A stretch of 25,603 bases of DNA, taken from the IMG/VR virus record IMGVR_UViG_3300008259_000224, positions 1 to 25,603 of that record, one strand, 5' to 3'. Each line of letters begins with the position of its first letter. The stretch's first letter is position 1. The position numbers and the translations under genes were made by a program. Shown one piece after another: positions 12,411-20,381 of this stretch. A model generated the notes under the pieces. The model was not told the DNA's origin and did not search any database. It was given only the letters and a program-made list of their open reading frames with translations. The DNA comes from a virus.

Positions 12411-12616
12411 GGGGGGGAACAAAACGACAGTTTTGAGGGGGGGTTTATTAATTCCGAAGGAATCTACTACTATAGTATCCCATAAAAAATTACTGTTATA
12501 TAATATAGGGGGGTATATATACGCTCAGAATGAGCGTGATTATCACCTATCTGTTCGCTTTTACCTGTTTGAACAGGTTATCTATAGTATATATATAATA
12601 TACGGAGTCGCTCCGT
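12411..12616. repeat. Cluster of five perfect short hairpins and three G-runs
   Basis: Hairpins with tiny loops: CAAAAC/GTTTTG (12420-12435), ATTCC/GGAAT (12451-12463, loop GAA), ACGCTCA/TGAGCGT (12521-12537, loop GAA), ACCTGTT/AACAGGT (12563-12578, loop TG) and ACGGAG/CTCCGT (12602-12616, loop TCG). G-runs of 6-7 lie at 12411-12417, 12437-12443 and 12508-12513. Five different perfect hairpins within about 200 bases is unlikely by chance. Confidence 0.65.
12569..12599 (+). promoter_or_regulatory. Possible late promoter overlapping an operator-like palindrome
   Basis: TTGAAC (12569-12574) and TATAAT (12594-12599) are 19 bases apart; an alternative TATATA at 12592-12597 gives 17. The TTGAAC lies within the 16-base palindrome ACCTGTTTGAACAGGT, so a dimeric repressor could block it. 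Transcription would run right toward the terminase, with the 12602-12616 hairpin at its very start. Confidence 0.4.
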
Positions 12617-12678
12617 TTAAGACTCCGCTCCTCCTATAGTATTATTAATAATTTATAATTATAATGGGGATAGTCTGC

Positions 12679-12714
12679 CCGTTTATAGGGACCGTTAAAT
12701 AACCGTTTATAGGG
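12679..12714. repeat. Direct repeat CCGTTTATAGGG, two copies 24 bases apart
   Basis: The 12-base unit is at 12679-12690 and 12703-12714, with a related ACCGTTAAATA between them. The second copy supplies the AGGGGG ribosome-binding site of the terminase gene. Possible terminase or regulator binding site. Confidence 0.5.
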
Positions 12715-12721
12715 GGCAATC

Positions 12722-14590
12722 GTGGGTCGTAGACCAGGGGTACAAAACATCCCTAAGGATGCCGCCCAACTGCAGGTGCTAGAGTTACTGAGCCAAGGCT
12801 CAACCGTAGTAGATGCTATGAAGGCTGTAGGTAGGAACGATGTTACCTTCCGGCAATGGTCCATGGCAGACCCAGAGTTTAAAGATAAAGCGGACAAGGC
12901 CCGCCTATCTGGTAAAGGCATCAAAGCAGACCTAGCCAACCTAAAGGATATCTCCTTTGAGGATTTCTCAGAGCAATTCCTAGAGACTAGGTTGTTTGAC
13001 CATCATAAGTCCTGGATTGATTTGGTAGAGGGTAAAGAGCCAAGGTTCATCCACCCTAGTATGACCTATGAGCAAGCAGCAACCAATCGTATCTTAATTA
13101 ACGTACCACCAGAGCATGCTAAGTCTACAGTGCTTACCATCAACTATGTTACCTACCGTCTTTCTATAGACCCTAACATAAGAATCATTATTGTATCAAA
13201 GACGCAAGGTATGGCACGCAAGTTCCTATCTGCGATTAAGACAAGATTAAGCCATCCTAACTGGACCAAGATGCAAGTATCCTTCGGACCTAACGGTGGC
13301 TATAAAGCAGATTCACCAACCTGGTCTGCTGACATGATTTACCTGGGTGCAGGACGAGACTCGGGCGAGAAGGACCCTACAGTACAAGCATTAGGATTCG
13401 GGTCACAGATTTACGGTGCAAGAGCCGACCTGATTATCCTTGACGATGTGGTGATGAATGCAAATGCCCATGAGTGGGAGAAGCAAATTGAATGGCTTCA
13501 AAAAGAAGTCATCACCCGCCTAGGGCGACATGGCAAACTGCTTATAGTAGGAACCCGTGTCGCACCTATAGATTTATATAAAATGATTAGAGACCCCGAC
13601 CAATGGACTGGCGGGAAATCTCCTTTCACATACATGGCCATGCCATCAGTATTAGAATTTGATGAAGACCCTAAGAATTGGAAAACACTCTGGCCTTGGA
13701 CAGACAGAGCAGAAGGTGATGCAGATGAACCTAACGAGCAAGGGCTATATCCCAAGTGGGATGGACCCTCGTTATTTACTAGACGCTCTGAGGTCGCTCC
13801 GTCAGTCTGGGCTATGGTCTACCAGCAAGAAGACGTCCAGTCCGACTCTATCTTCTCGCCAACAATTGTTGCTGGATGTGTTAACGGTATGCGAAAGCGT
13901 GGACCGCTTAAACAAGGTACAGCAGGCCACCCCAAAGACACACAATCAACCTACACCATTATTGGATTCGACCCAGCCGTAACAGGACGTTCTGCTTTCG
14001 TAGCAGTATCTTATAATCGTGCCGATGGTCGTATATATGTTTTAGATTGCGTCAACATGGTTGACCCTTCCCCTCAAAAAGAGAATGCTCTTATCAAGGA
14101 GTGGGTAGAAAGATTTAAGCCACAAGAGTTCCGGGTTGAAATCAACGCCCACCAGAAGTACTATGCTATGGATACAGAACTACGTGAGTACCTTGCATCC
14201 TATGGATGTCAACTTAACTCACACTTTACTGGTAAGAATAAATGGGATGTTGGATTTGGTGTAGCATCTATGGCAAGCCTCTTTGGTTCAGCCAAGGATG
14301 GACGATTCCAAGATAACAACCTAATAGAGTTTCCAAGCAATGAAGGCTCAGAAGGACTTAAGTCTTTAATACAGCAACTTATCATTTGGAAGCCAGACAC
14401 TAAGAACCCTACCGACTGTGTAATGGCACTATGGTTTGCTATCATTAGATGTAGAGAACTTATGCAGACTTCAAGCAGAGTTGGACAGTACCAGAATAAT
14501 AGATGGGCCACTAGAGCACAGAAGTCTCATAGAGGTTCACTTAATTTAGATGAGGCCTTTGCAGAGCAATGGCAAGAAACTTACAGTTAG
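12722..14590 (+). CDS. terL: Terminase large subunit with N-terminal helix-turn-helix
   Basis: The 622-residue protein is the DNA-packaging motor. The ATPase half has P-P-E-H-A-K-S-T (Walker A variant, 129-136), L-I-I-L-D-D (Walker B, 237-242) and G-K-L-L-I-V-G-T-R (coupling motif, 271-279). The RNase H-like nuclease half has catalytic acids in I-G-F-D-P-A (Asp417), V-E-I (Glu473) and T-D-C (Asp565). The first 60 residues (A-A-Q-L-Q-V-L-E-L-L-S-Q-G-S-T-V-V-D-A-M-K-A-V-G) read as a DNA-binding helix-turn-helix like that of small terminases, so part of the small-subunit role may be fused here. No separate small terminase was recognised. Start is GTG 12722 with AGGGGG upstream. Confidence 0.92.
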   Translation: MGRRPGVQNIPKDAAQLQVLELLSQGSTVVDAMKAVGRNDVTFRQWSMADPEFKDKADKARLSGKGIKADLANLKDISFEDFSEQFLETRLFDHHKSWIDLVEGKEPRFIHPSMTYEQAATNRILINVPPEHAKSTVLTINYVTYRLSIDPNIRIIIVSKTQGMARKFLSAIKTRLSHPNWTKMQVSFGPNGGYKADSPTWSADMIYLGAGRDSGEKDPTVQALGFGSQIYGARADLIILDDVVMNANAHEWEKQIEWLQKEVITRLGRHGKLLIVGTRVAPIDLYKMIRDPDQWTGGKSPFTYMAMPSVLEFDEDPKNWKTLWPWTDRAEGDADEPNEQGLYPKWDGPSLFTRRSEVAPSVWAMVYQQEDVQSDSIFSPTIVAGCVNGMRKRGPLKQGTAGHPKDTQSTYTIIGFDPAVTGRSAFVAVSYNRADGRIYVLDCVNMVDPSPQKENALIKEWVERFKPQEFRVEINAHQKYYAMDTELREYLASYGCQLNSHFTGKNKWDVGFGVASMASLFGSAKDGRFQDNNLIEFPSNEGSEGLKSLIQQLIIWKPDTKNPTDCVMALWFAIIRCRELMQTSSRVGQYQNNRWATRAQKSHRGSLNLDEAFAEQWQETYS

Positions 14591-14598
14591 GATATAAC

Positions 14599-14913
14599 AT
14601 GCCACTACCATTAGGTCCAGCAGCACTAGCCGCTTTAAGGGTTATTTCTGCAGCAAAAGCAACAAGAACAACTGGCGGAATTGTTGGCGCAGGTTCTAAG
14701 TCTGTAAATCCAGTCTACAAAAATATGACAGATAAAATTCAGAGCAATTCAGTTAAGGTAACAAAAACCCAAGCACAGATTAACGCAGAGGGTGCAGCCA
14801 AGGCTAGAGCGGCTATGGGTTTATCTCCTAAACCAAGTGCTCAAGAAGTTGCGTCTCGTGCAAGCAAAGAAAAAATAGCCCTTATGAAAAATAGAATTAA
14901 AAGAGGCAATTAG
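14599..14913 (+). CDS. 104-residue protein between terminase and portal, unknown
   Basis: This small, basic, Ala-rich product (L-G-P-A-A-L-A-A-L-R-V-I-S-A-A-K-A-T-R and later A-A-K-A-R-A-A-M-G-L-S-P-K-P-S) has a hydrophobic N-terminal helix and basic tail. The start at 14599 follows the terminase stop, with AGGA upstream; earlier in-frame codons overlap the terminase. It ends in a TAGTG overlap with the portal gene. It could be a minor head protein or a packaging accessory. Confidence 0.7.
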   Translation: MPLPLGPAALAALRVISAAKATRTTGGIVGAGSKSVNPVYKNMTDKIQSNSVKVTKTQAQINAEGAAKARAAMGLSPKPSAQEVASRASKEKIALMKNRIKRGN

Positions 14914-16679
14914 TGATATTAACAATTGAACAGATAGCGGCACGAGTACAATCGCTCCGTTATCGTAATAGCGAGAGAGATGCTCGCAACCTAGACGTTC
15001 TTGCTGTCCGCAAGGGTAAAATTTCCGAAGTCTATCCTGACTTCTTTCCAGATGGTGTAGATGCTAATGTCGTTGCAAATTTTATTGATATCGTTGCCAG
15101 GGACCTTTCTGAGGTCATGGCACCTCTTCCGGCGGTTAACTGCTCAGCCGCTAATCAAGTCTCTGACCGTGCTCGTTCTTTTGCCGATAAGCGTACTCGT
15201 ATTGCTAGCAATTATTTTTCACACTCTGACCTCTCGGTCCAAATGTACTCAGGAGCAGACTGGTACCTAACCTACGGTTTTGTTCCATTTGTTGTTGAAC
15301 TAGATGATGAGGCTAAACTTCCTCGTATCCGTATTGAGAATCCAATTGGTGCTTATCCAGAGTTTGACCGTTATGGTCGATGCGTAGCATTTGCTAAGAG
15401 ATACACACTAACCCTTGGTGAGTTAGTAAGCCAGTTCCCAGAGTTTGATAATATTCTTCTTGGCGGCATGGGATACAAGCAAGACCTAAATGGTACAATC
15501 GAAATGATTCGTTATTACGATAAAGACCAGTCAGTTGTATACATCCCATCAAGAGATAATTTAATCCTATCACAGGCCAAGAATCCTCTTGGCAAAATGA
15601 TGGTAATTGTTGCACGCAAGCCATCTATTGATAGCGAACTACGTGGACAATTTGATGATGTACTTGGTATTCAATTACTTCGTAACCGTTTTGCTTTACT
15701 GGCAATGGAGGCTGCAGAGAAATCTGTACAAGCCCCAATCGTACTTCCACAAGATGTACAAGAGTTACAACTTGGTGGCGACGCTGTTATTCGTACCGCT
15801 AACCCAGCAGGTGTACGCCGAGTAGAACTTACTCTACCACAGGGCGCATTTACAGAACAACAATTATTAAATCAAGAACTTCGAGTTGGTGCTCGTTATC
15901 CAGAATCTCGTACTGGTAACATTGATGCATCTATCGTTACTGGTCAAGGTGTACAGGCTCTTATGGGAGCATTTGATACACAGGTTAAATCAGCACAGGC
16001 TATTTTTGCTGCAGCACTTCGTGATGTAATCAGTATCTGTTTTGAAGTTGATGAATCAATCTATCCGGATGAGAAGACAATCCGTGGTGTAGACTCTGGC
16101 TCACCATATGAAATTACATACAAGCCAACTAAAGATATTAAGTCTGATTATTCAGCCGATGTACGTTATGGAATGCTTGCAGGTCTTAACCCAGCCCAAG
16201 GTCTTATCTTTATGCTACAAGCACTTGGAGGCAAATTAATCTCTAAGGATATGGCTATGCGTGAGTTACCATTTACAGTTAACGTAACTCAAGAATTAGA
16301 AAAAATTGAAATTGAAGATATGCGGACAGCGTTACTAGGTTCATTAACTGCTTACACACAAGCAATACCGCAAATGGCAACACAAGGACAAGACGCCTCT
16401 GATGTTGTACGAAAGATTGCTGCGGTTATCAAGGCTCGCCAAAAGGGACAAGCATTAGAAGATGCTATAGAGGCAACCTTTGCACCGCAACAACAGGTTC
16501 CTCCTACTGGCGCTTCTAATCCTATGGTTGAGCAAATGTCCCCTGCTCCCGCTGGTGCCCCAGTAGGAGGTCCTTCTCCAATGGGAATGGAATCTCAACC
16601 CCCAGTAGATATTCAATCAGTCCTATCAAGTCTAACCGGTAGTGGAAAAGCAAACGCAAGAGTAGTCACGAGAGGTTAA
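14913..16679 (+). CDS. Portal protein
   Basis: The 588-residue product sits where a portal is expected, directly after the terminase, and has portal-like composition: an N-terminal helical region, a central alpha/beta core (Y-L-T-Y-G-F-V-P-F-V-V and the aromatic-rich I-E-N-P-I-G-A-Y-P-E-F), a long helical region near 260-290 (L-L-R-N-R-F-A-L-L-A-M-E-A-A-E-K) and a Pro/Gln-rich flexible tail (about 525-575). Portals form the dodecameric ring through which DNA enters and leaves the head. GTG start with TAGTG overlap and AGAGG upstream. The family call relies on context plus general features. Confidence 0.8.
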   Translation: MILTIEQIAARVQSLRYRNSERDARNLDVLAVRKGKISEVYPDFFPDGVDANVVANFIDIVARDLSEVMAPLPAVNCSAANQVSDRARSFADKRTRIASNYFSHSDLSVQMYSGADWYLTYGFVPFVVELDDEAKLPRIRIENPIGAYPEFDRYGRCVAFAKRYTLTLGELVSQFPEFDNILLGGMGYKQDLNGTIEMIRYYDKDQSVVYIPSRDNLILSQAKNPLGKMMVIVARKPSIDSELRGQFDDVLGIQLLRNRFALLAMEAAEKSVQAPIVLPQDVQELQLGGDAVIRTANPAGVRRVELTLPQGAFTEQQLLNQELRVGARYPESRTGNIDASIVTGQGVQALMGAFDTQVKSAQAIFAAALRDVISICFEVDESIYPDEKTIRGVDSGSPYEITYKPTKDIKSDYSADVRYGMLAGLNPAQGLIFMLQALGGKLISKDMAMRELPFTVNVTQELEKIEIEDMRTALLGSLTAYTQAIPQMATQGQDASDVVRKIAAVIKARQKGQALEDAIEATFAPQQQVPPTGASNPMVEQMSPAPAGAPVGGPSPMGMESQPPVDIQSVLSSLTGSGKANARVVTRG

Positions 16680-16693
16680 CTAGGTAGGGGACA

Positions 16694-17236
16694 ATGACAA
16701 CCATTATAGGTATTGAGCATCAAGACCGCTGCTTTATAGTTGCCGATAGTAGAACTACAGATAATGATGGAAGAATCTATAGCCATCCTGAAGTAAAAAA
16801 AATTTCAGAAAACGGAATGTTTTTAATTGCTGGCTCAGGCGAGACATTGCCTTGCGATATAGCACAGCATGTTTGGGAGCCACCAGTTCCAAGCAAACAA
16901 GACCGAGAAGATTTATATCATTTTATGATTACAAAGGCAATGCCTTCTCTTCGTAAGTGTATGACAGATAATGGTTATAACTTTGATGAAGATACTAAGG
17001 AAACTCGCTTTCAGTTTATAATTGCTGTTGGTGGAGAAATATTTGATGTTGACCAAGAACTATCTATAAGTAAATCTGCAGATGGAGTATACGCTGCAGG
17101 CTCAGGAGCAGCATACGCACTTGGTGCTATTCATGCTGGTGCAGATGCATATGAGGCAATGGAAATTGCATCTAAACTAAATGCTTTTACTGCAGGACCA
17201 TACATATCAAAAGAACAACCTAGAAAAATTAAGTAG
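16694..17236 (+). CDS. HslV/proteasome-beta-like threonine protease
   Basis: The 180-residue protein looks like HslV, the bacterial proteasome-type subunit. It begins M-T-T-I-I-G-I, so loss of Met exposes the catalytic Thr. A-D-S-R at 17-20 supplies the conserved Asp, E-V-K-K-I at 33-37 the conserved Lys (HslV Lys33 position), and A-A-G-S-G-A-A-Y-A-L-G at 134-144 the conserved Gly-Ser-Gly loop. Length matches HslV (about 175). Such proteins form barrels cutting peptides inside. No HslU-type ATPase is visible. Placed between the portal and virion-protein genes with AGGGG before the ATG, it may act in head maturation in place of a usual prohead protease; this is inference. Confidence 0.85.
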   Translation: MTTIIGIEHQDRCFIVADSRTTDNDGRIYSHPEVKKISENGMFLIAGSGETLPCDIAQHVWEPPVPSKQDREDLYHFMITKAMPSLRKCMTDNGYNFDEDTKETRFQFIIAVGGEIFDVDQELSISKSADGVYAAGSGAAYALGAIHAGADAYEAMEIASKLNAFTAGPYISKEQPRKIK

Positions 17237-17244
17237 GAGGAATC

Positions 17245-17679
17245 ATGGGCGGAGTAGGTAGCGGAGGTCCTAATGGAGGACCACAGTACAATCCAGCAAA
17301 TGTTAATTTGTTAGGTGGCAATGGTACCAATGGAGATTATTCAGGTTTTGCTTACGGACAAAATAAAGCATTGAATGAATCAAGAGTTGCAGGTAACGCA
17401 GCAGTTTCTAGTATTAGTGGTTCTAGAACTCCACAAATGGAAACCACAGCATTAACCCCAATTACTGCAGAGACTCAATTACCAGGTCAAAGTATTTTTG
17501 ATGGTGCGCCAACAGGCCCAGGAGCAAACTCAATTCCTGGCTTACCTAAGAATCCATCTGGTGACCCAGACATTGACATCATTATTGACCAATATCCAAT
17601 GATGCAAGCATGGGCTAGTATGCCAGGTACAACTAGGGCAACAGCCGATTTAATCAATTATGTAGGAACAATTATTTAA
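17245..17679 (+). CDS. Gly/Pro/Asn-rich virion-region protein, unknown
   Basis: The 144-residue product has a glycine-rich, low-complexity front (M-G-G-V-G-S-G-G-P-N-G-G-P) and a more ordered C-terminal third (D-I-D-I-I-I-D-Q-Y-P-M-M-Q-A-W-A-S-M-P-G). AGGAGG five bases before the ATG makes strong expression likely. It overlaps the next gene by TAATG. Probably a minor head or linker protein. Confidence 0.7.
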   Translation: MGGVGSGGPNGGPQYNPANVNLLGGNGTNGDYSGFAYGQNKALNESRVAGNAAVSSISGSRTPQMETTALTPITAETQLPGQSIFDGAPTGPGANSIPGLPKNPSGDPDIDIIIDQYPMMQAWASMPGTTRATADLINYVGTII

Positions 17680-20381
17680 TGGCCGTTTGGGATACAATAG
17701 CAAATATCCAAAACATCTTTAAGAAAAAACCAGATGTTACGGACACACCTACTCACAATCAAAATGGCTGGGTTAAATTTGGTGTGGCTCTTGATATTGC
17801 TAAAAAAATTCCAGTGTATCCAGGTTCAATCAACTTTATAATCAATGACGCTAAAGACGCATTAAACAATGCAAAAAATAATATTGCAGGACCAAGATTT
17901 AATGACCAAATTGAAAAAACAAGAGTTGCAGCATTAACTGGTGTTTCAGAAAATCTTGGTACTACACAAGGTCTTAAAACATTACCCGCTACTGGAGCGG
18001 CATTAGGAGCAGCAGGAGGCGCTGTATTTGGCGGCGTTGGTGCAATACCAGGTGCAGTCGGCGGTGCTCTTGCTGGTGGTGCTATCGCTGGTACTACATA
18101 TGGAATTTCTGCGTTAGATAAAGCCTCTGATGGTAGATTAATTAACGCTTTAATGAGCGGGTCAAAAGGTTTACGTTCTAACTACGCATACATTCGTGAA
18201 TCAGCAGACGCTAGTTTAGCATTAGGATTACTTGCTGGATTGCAACAAGTTGGTGGAGCAGCCATCGGAGCAACAATAGCGGCAGGAATTACTGGAGCAG
18301 CAGCAGGTTCTATTATACCTGGAGCCGGAACAGTTGTTGGCGGAATTACTGCAGCAGGAGCAACATTGGGCGCATACCTGGGCGGAAAACAATCTAGAGT
18401 AATGGCCGAAAAAGGTATTCTGGGGCAAGAGTTAAAAGAAGCGGCGGAAGCAGCCCAGTCTAAAGAAGGTCAAGAAAAATATAATTTTGGAAGAGATACA
18501 ACTAGATTTGCTGGTAAAATATCCGGAATTAAAACACTAGAAGAAACAGATAAAGGTATTGGTGCTATAACATCTGGTGTTATTAATGTGTTTTTTGAAG
18601 GAACACAAGCACCTGAAATTAAAGGATTGCAAATTGCCGGCAAGACAACAAAGGCTGCAGTATCTGGTGGCGTCACCGCAAAGAGCCAAGGTATAATCGG
18701 CGATAAACTTCAAAGCATTATTGATACACCAATGAATAAAGCAGACCGTCTTGAAGCAGATGTAGATTTGCTTAAGCGTACTGCTGCTGGAGAAAAAACT
18801 GTTTACACACCAATGTTTGAGTTTTTAAATAAATCAAATATTGCAACAGTAAAGAGCCGAACAGAATTTAGACTTGGAGATGATAACGCAAATTCTGGTG
18901 CCGCTCTTTTGGCTGGTAAAAGTTATGAACAAATTTCCCTTATTCTTAGAGTTGGCAGAGGTGACGTTTCCGCTGTAGATGAATTAGCGATAAAGCATGC
19001 TGATGTATATGCCCAAGTGTTAAGAGCAGAAGGTAAATTAACTACAGCCGAAGCAGGACTATCACAATTCCCAAATTATAACAAATCTCTTACTCCGCAA
19101 AGTAAGGTATTAAAAACCAAGGCAATAGACAAGGTTAAGGTTCTAGACAACGAACTTGAGAGCCTAAGAAAACAATATTCAGAATTAGATAACATTTTAA
19201 AACTAGACAGTGCTCTTCAAGAGCGAACCGTATCAATTATTCCTATGGTTGAAAAGTTAAGAAATGATATAGCCAAGCAAAGAACTGCAAATAAATTAGG
19301 ATTTAATAAAATTGATGATGTACCAAGAGATACCTACATTGGTACAATTAAACAAAAAGTATGGCAGAGTAATCCGCTTGGTGCGACAATTCGCATTATT
19401 GAAAGATATTCAGATGATGCCCCACACAGCACGGTTAACTTTAATGATGTAATACAGTCATCTACACGTATGAGAACATCACTGCGTGCCGGTACTGAGC
19501 GACAACTGTTCACACCTGAGCAAGCAGATGTAATCTATAATCAATTTTTAAATGCCCGTTCAGAGGCTCAAAAATTAAGTATTATAGATGACTTGACTGA
19601 ATCAGTATTTAATGCTGTTGCTAAAAAATATAATATAGATGGTGTTAGTAAAGACTTAATTTTAAATAACTATGTTTATTTAATGAAGTCGACTAGGGAT
19701 AAAGCAAAAAACGCATCAGACAACAATAGAGCGTATATGATAGACACCGCTGGTGAAGTTATAGAGGATGCTCAGTTAATATCTCAACTAGCCAATGGCG
19801 CTTATCTTCCAGATATTATATTAATTGATAAAGCATTTGCTCGTTTTGCAAAACGTCAAAATGATGCCAACCCATGGTTAAAAGATACTGGTGTAAAATT
19901 AAAGGTTGGATATGATGAGTTAAACTCTCTTTGGAGAATGTTTACTCTTTATCGTACTGGTTACCCAATTAACATTATCCGTGACTCTACTTTCCGTGTT
20001 GCCGCTGATGGACAGTTCTTTAATGTAATTAAAAACCTCGGCAAAGAAACAATTGAAGATTTTACTAGCGTCAACAATAGCGTTGGAAAAATTAATCGCT
20101 GGACAAAAGGCGTCATAAATAAAGACAACAAAATTTCAGAGGTTAAAAAAGAACTTAATCTTAGAGCAAAAATATTAATAGATATAGAAAAAAATCTTAA
20201 AAATGCTGGTTACGATGTTGCAAAATGCTGGTTACGATGTTGCCAATCCTCCAAAAAAGGTAAAGGCAGATGTCCAAAGAATGTTGGATACTCGCAACCA
20301 AGTAAAAAGAAACGTAGACACATTATTGATGTACGAACAACAATTACTTGGCAAGATTCCAGCAAAAGTTGTTGGCAATAA
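17679..20381 (+). CDS. Large internal virion protein, N-terminal fragment (frame broken)
   Basis: This frame encodes 900 residues, of which about the first 850 look natural. Two Gly/Ala-rich hydrophobic blocks (about 103-143 and 179-236) resemble the membrane-active zippers of phage ejection proteins. Long charged helices follow (L-D-N-E-L-E-S-L-R-K-Q-Y). After the 22-bp tandem duplication at 20200-20243 the frame enters nonsense rich in Cys and basic residues. The true gene continues in the frame of 20203-21999 and probably on to 22612, making one protein of about 1,640 residues. It is probably an internal or ejected virion protein; this is based on size, position and hydrophobic blocks only. 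Confidence 0.7.
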   Translation: MAVWDTIANIQNIFKKKPDVTDTPTHNQNGWVKFGVALDIAKKIPVYPGSINFIINDAKDALNNAKNNIAGPRFNDQIEKTRVAALTGVSENLGTTQGLKTLPATGAALGAAGGAVFGGVGAIPGAVGGALAGGAIAGTTYGISALDKASDGRLINALMSGSKGLRSNYAYIRESADASLALGLLAGLQQVGGAAIGATIAAGITGAAAGSIIPGAGTVVGGITAAGATLGAYLGGKQSRVMAEKGILGQELKEAAEAAQSKEGQEKYNFGRDTTRFAGKISGIKTLEETDKGIGAITSGVINVFFEGTQAPEIKGLQIAGKTTKAAVSGGVTAKSQGIIGDKLQSIIDTPMNKADRLEADVDLLKRTAAGEKTVYTPMFEFLNKSNIATVKSRTEFRLGDDNANSGAALLAGKSYEQISLILRVGRGDVSAVDELAIKHADVYAQVLRAEGKLTTAEAGLSQFPNYNKSLTPQSKVLKTKAIDKVKVLDNELESLRKQYSELDNILKLDSALQERTVSIIPMVEKLRNDIAKQRTANKLGFNKIDDVPRDTYIGTIKQKVWQSNPLGATIRIIERYSDDAPHSTVNFNDVIQSSTRMRTSLRAGTERQLFTPEQADVIYNQFLNARSEAQKLSIIDDLTESVFNAVAKKYNIDGVSKDLILNNYVYLMKSTRDKAKNASDNNRAYMIDTAGEVIEDAQLISQLANGAYLPDIILIDKAFARFAKRQNDANPWLKDTGVKLKVGYDELNSLWRMFTLYRTGYPINIIRDSTFRVAADGQFFNVIKNLGKETIEDFTSVNNSVGKINRWTKGVINKDNKISEVKKELNLRAKILIDIEKNLKNAGYDVAKCWLRCCQSSKKGKGRCPKNVGYSQPSKKKRRHIIDVRTTITWQDSSKSCWQ
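20200..20243. repeat. Exact 22-bp tandem duplication inside a gene
   Basis: Bases 20200-20221 and 20222-20243 are identical (unit starts AAAATGCTGG and ends GATGTTGC). The flanking bases differ, so the unit is exactly 22 bp. Both copies encode N-A-G-Y-D-V-A but in different frames. Because 22 is not a multiple of three, the duplication breaks the gene; deleting one copy restores a continuous frame. Confidence 0.95.

Larger units (their letters stand above)
12045..12721. other. Gene-free AT-rich region with hairpins, G-runs and direct repeats
   Basis: No convincing gene lies between the palindrome at 12032 and the terminase start. Open frames here are short, lack ribosome-binding sites and read AT-rich repeats. 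The region separates the leftward and rightward arms and carries dense repeats listed separately. This would suit a replication origin, a packaging signal or a late control region; sequence alone does not choose. Confidence 0.6.

Noticed and set aside
12411-12513. G-quadruplex
   Set aside because: Only three long G-runs are present and they are 19 to 64 bases apart, so a standard four-run quadruplex is not supported.
12121-12639. Plus-strand frames in the AT-rich gap
   Set aside because: They read through hairpins and G-runs, are Leu/Ile/Tyr-rich by composition, and lack ribosome-binding sites.
18228-18428. Cys/Ser-rich minus-strand frame
   Set aside because: It is the reverse complement of the Gly/Ala-rich coding stretch of the large virion gene, which explains its odd composition.
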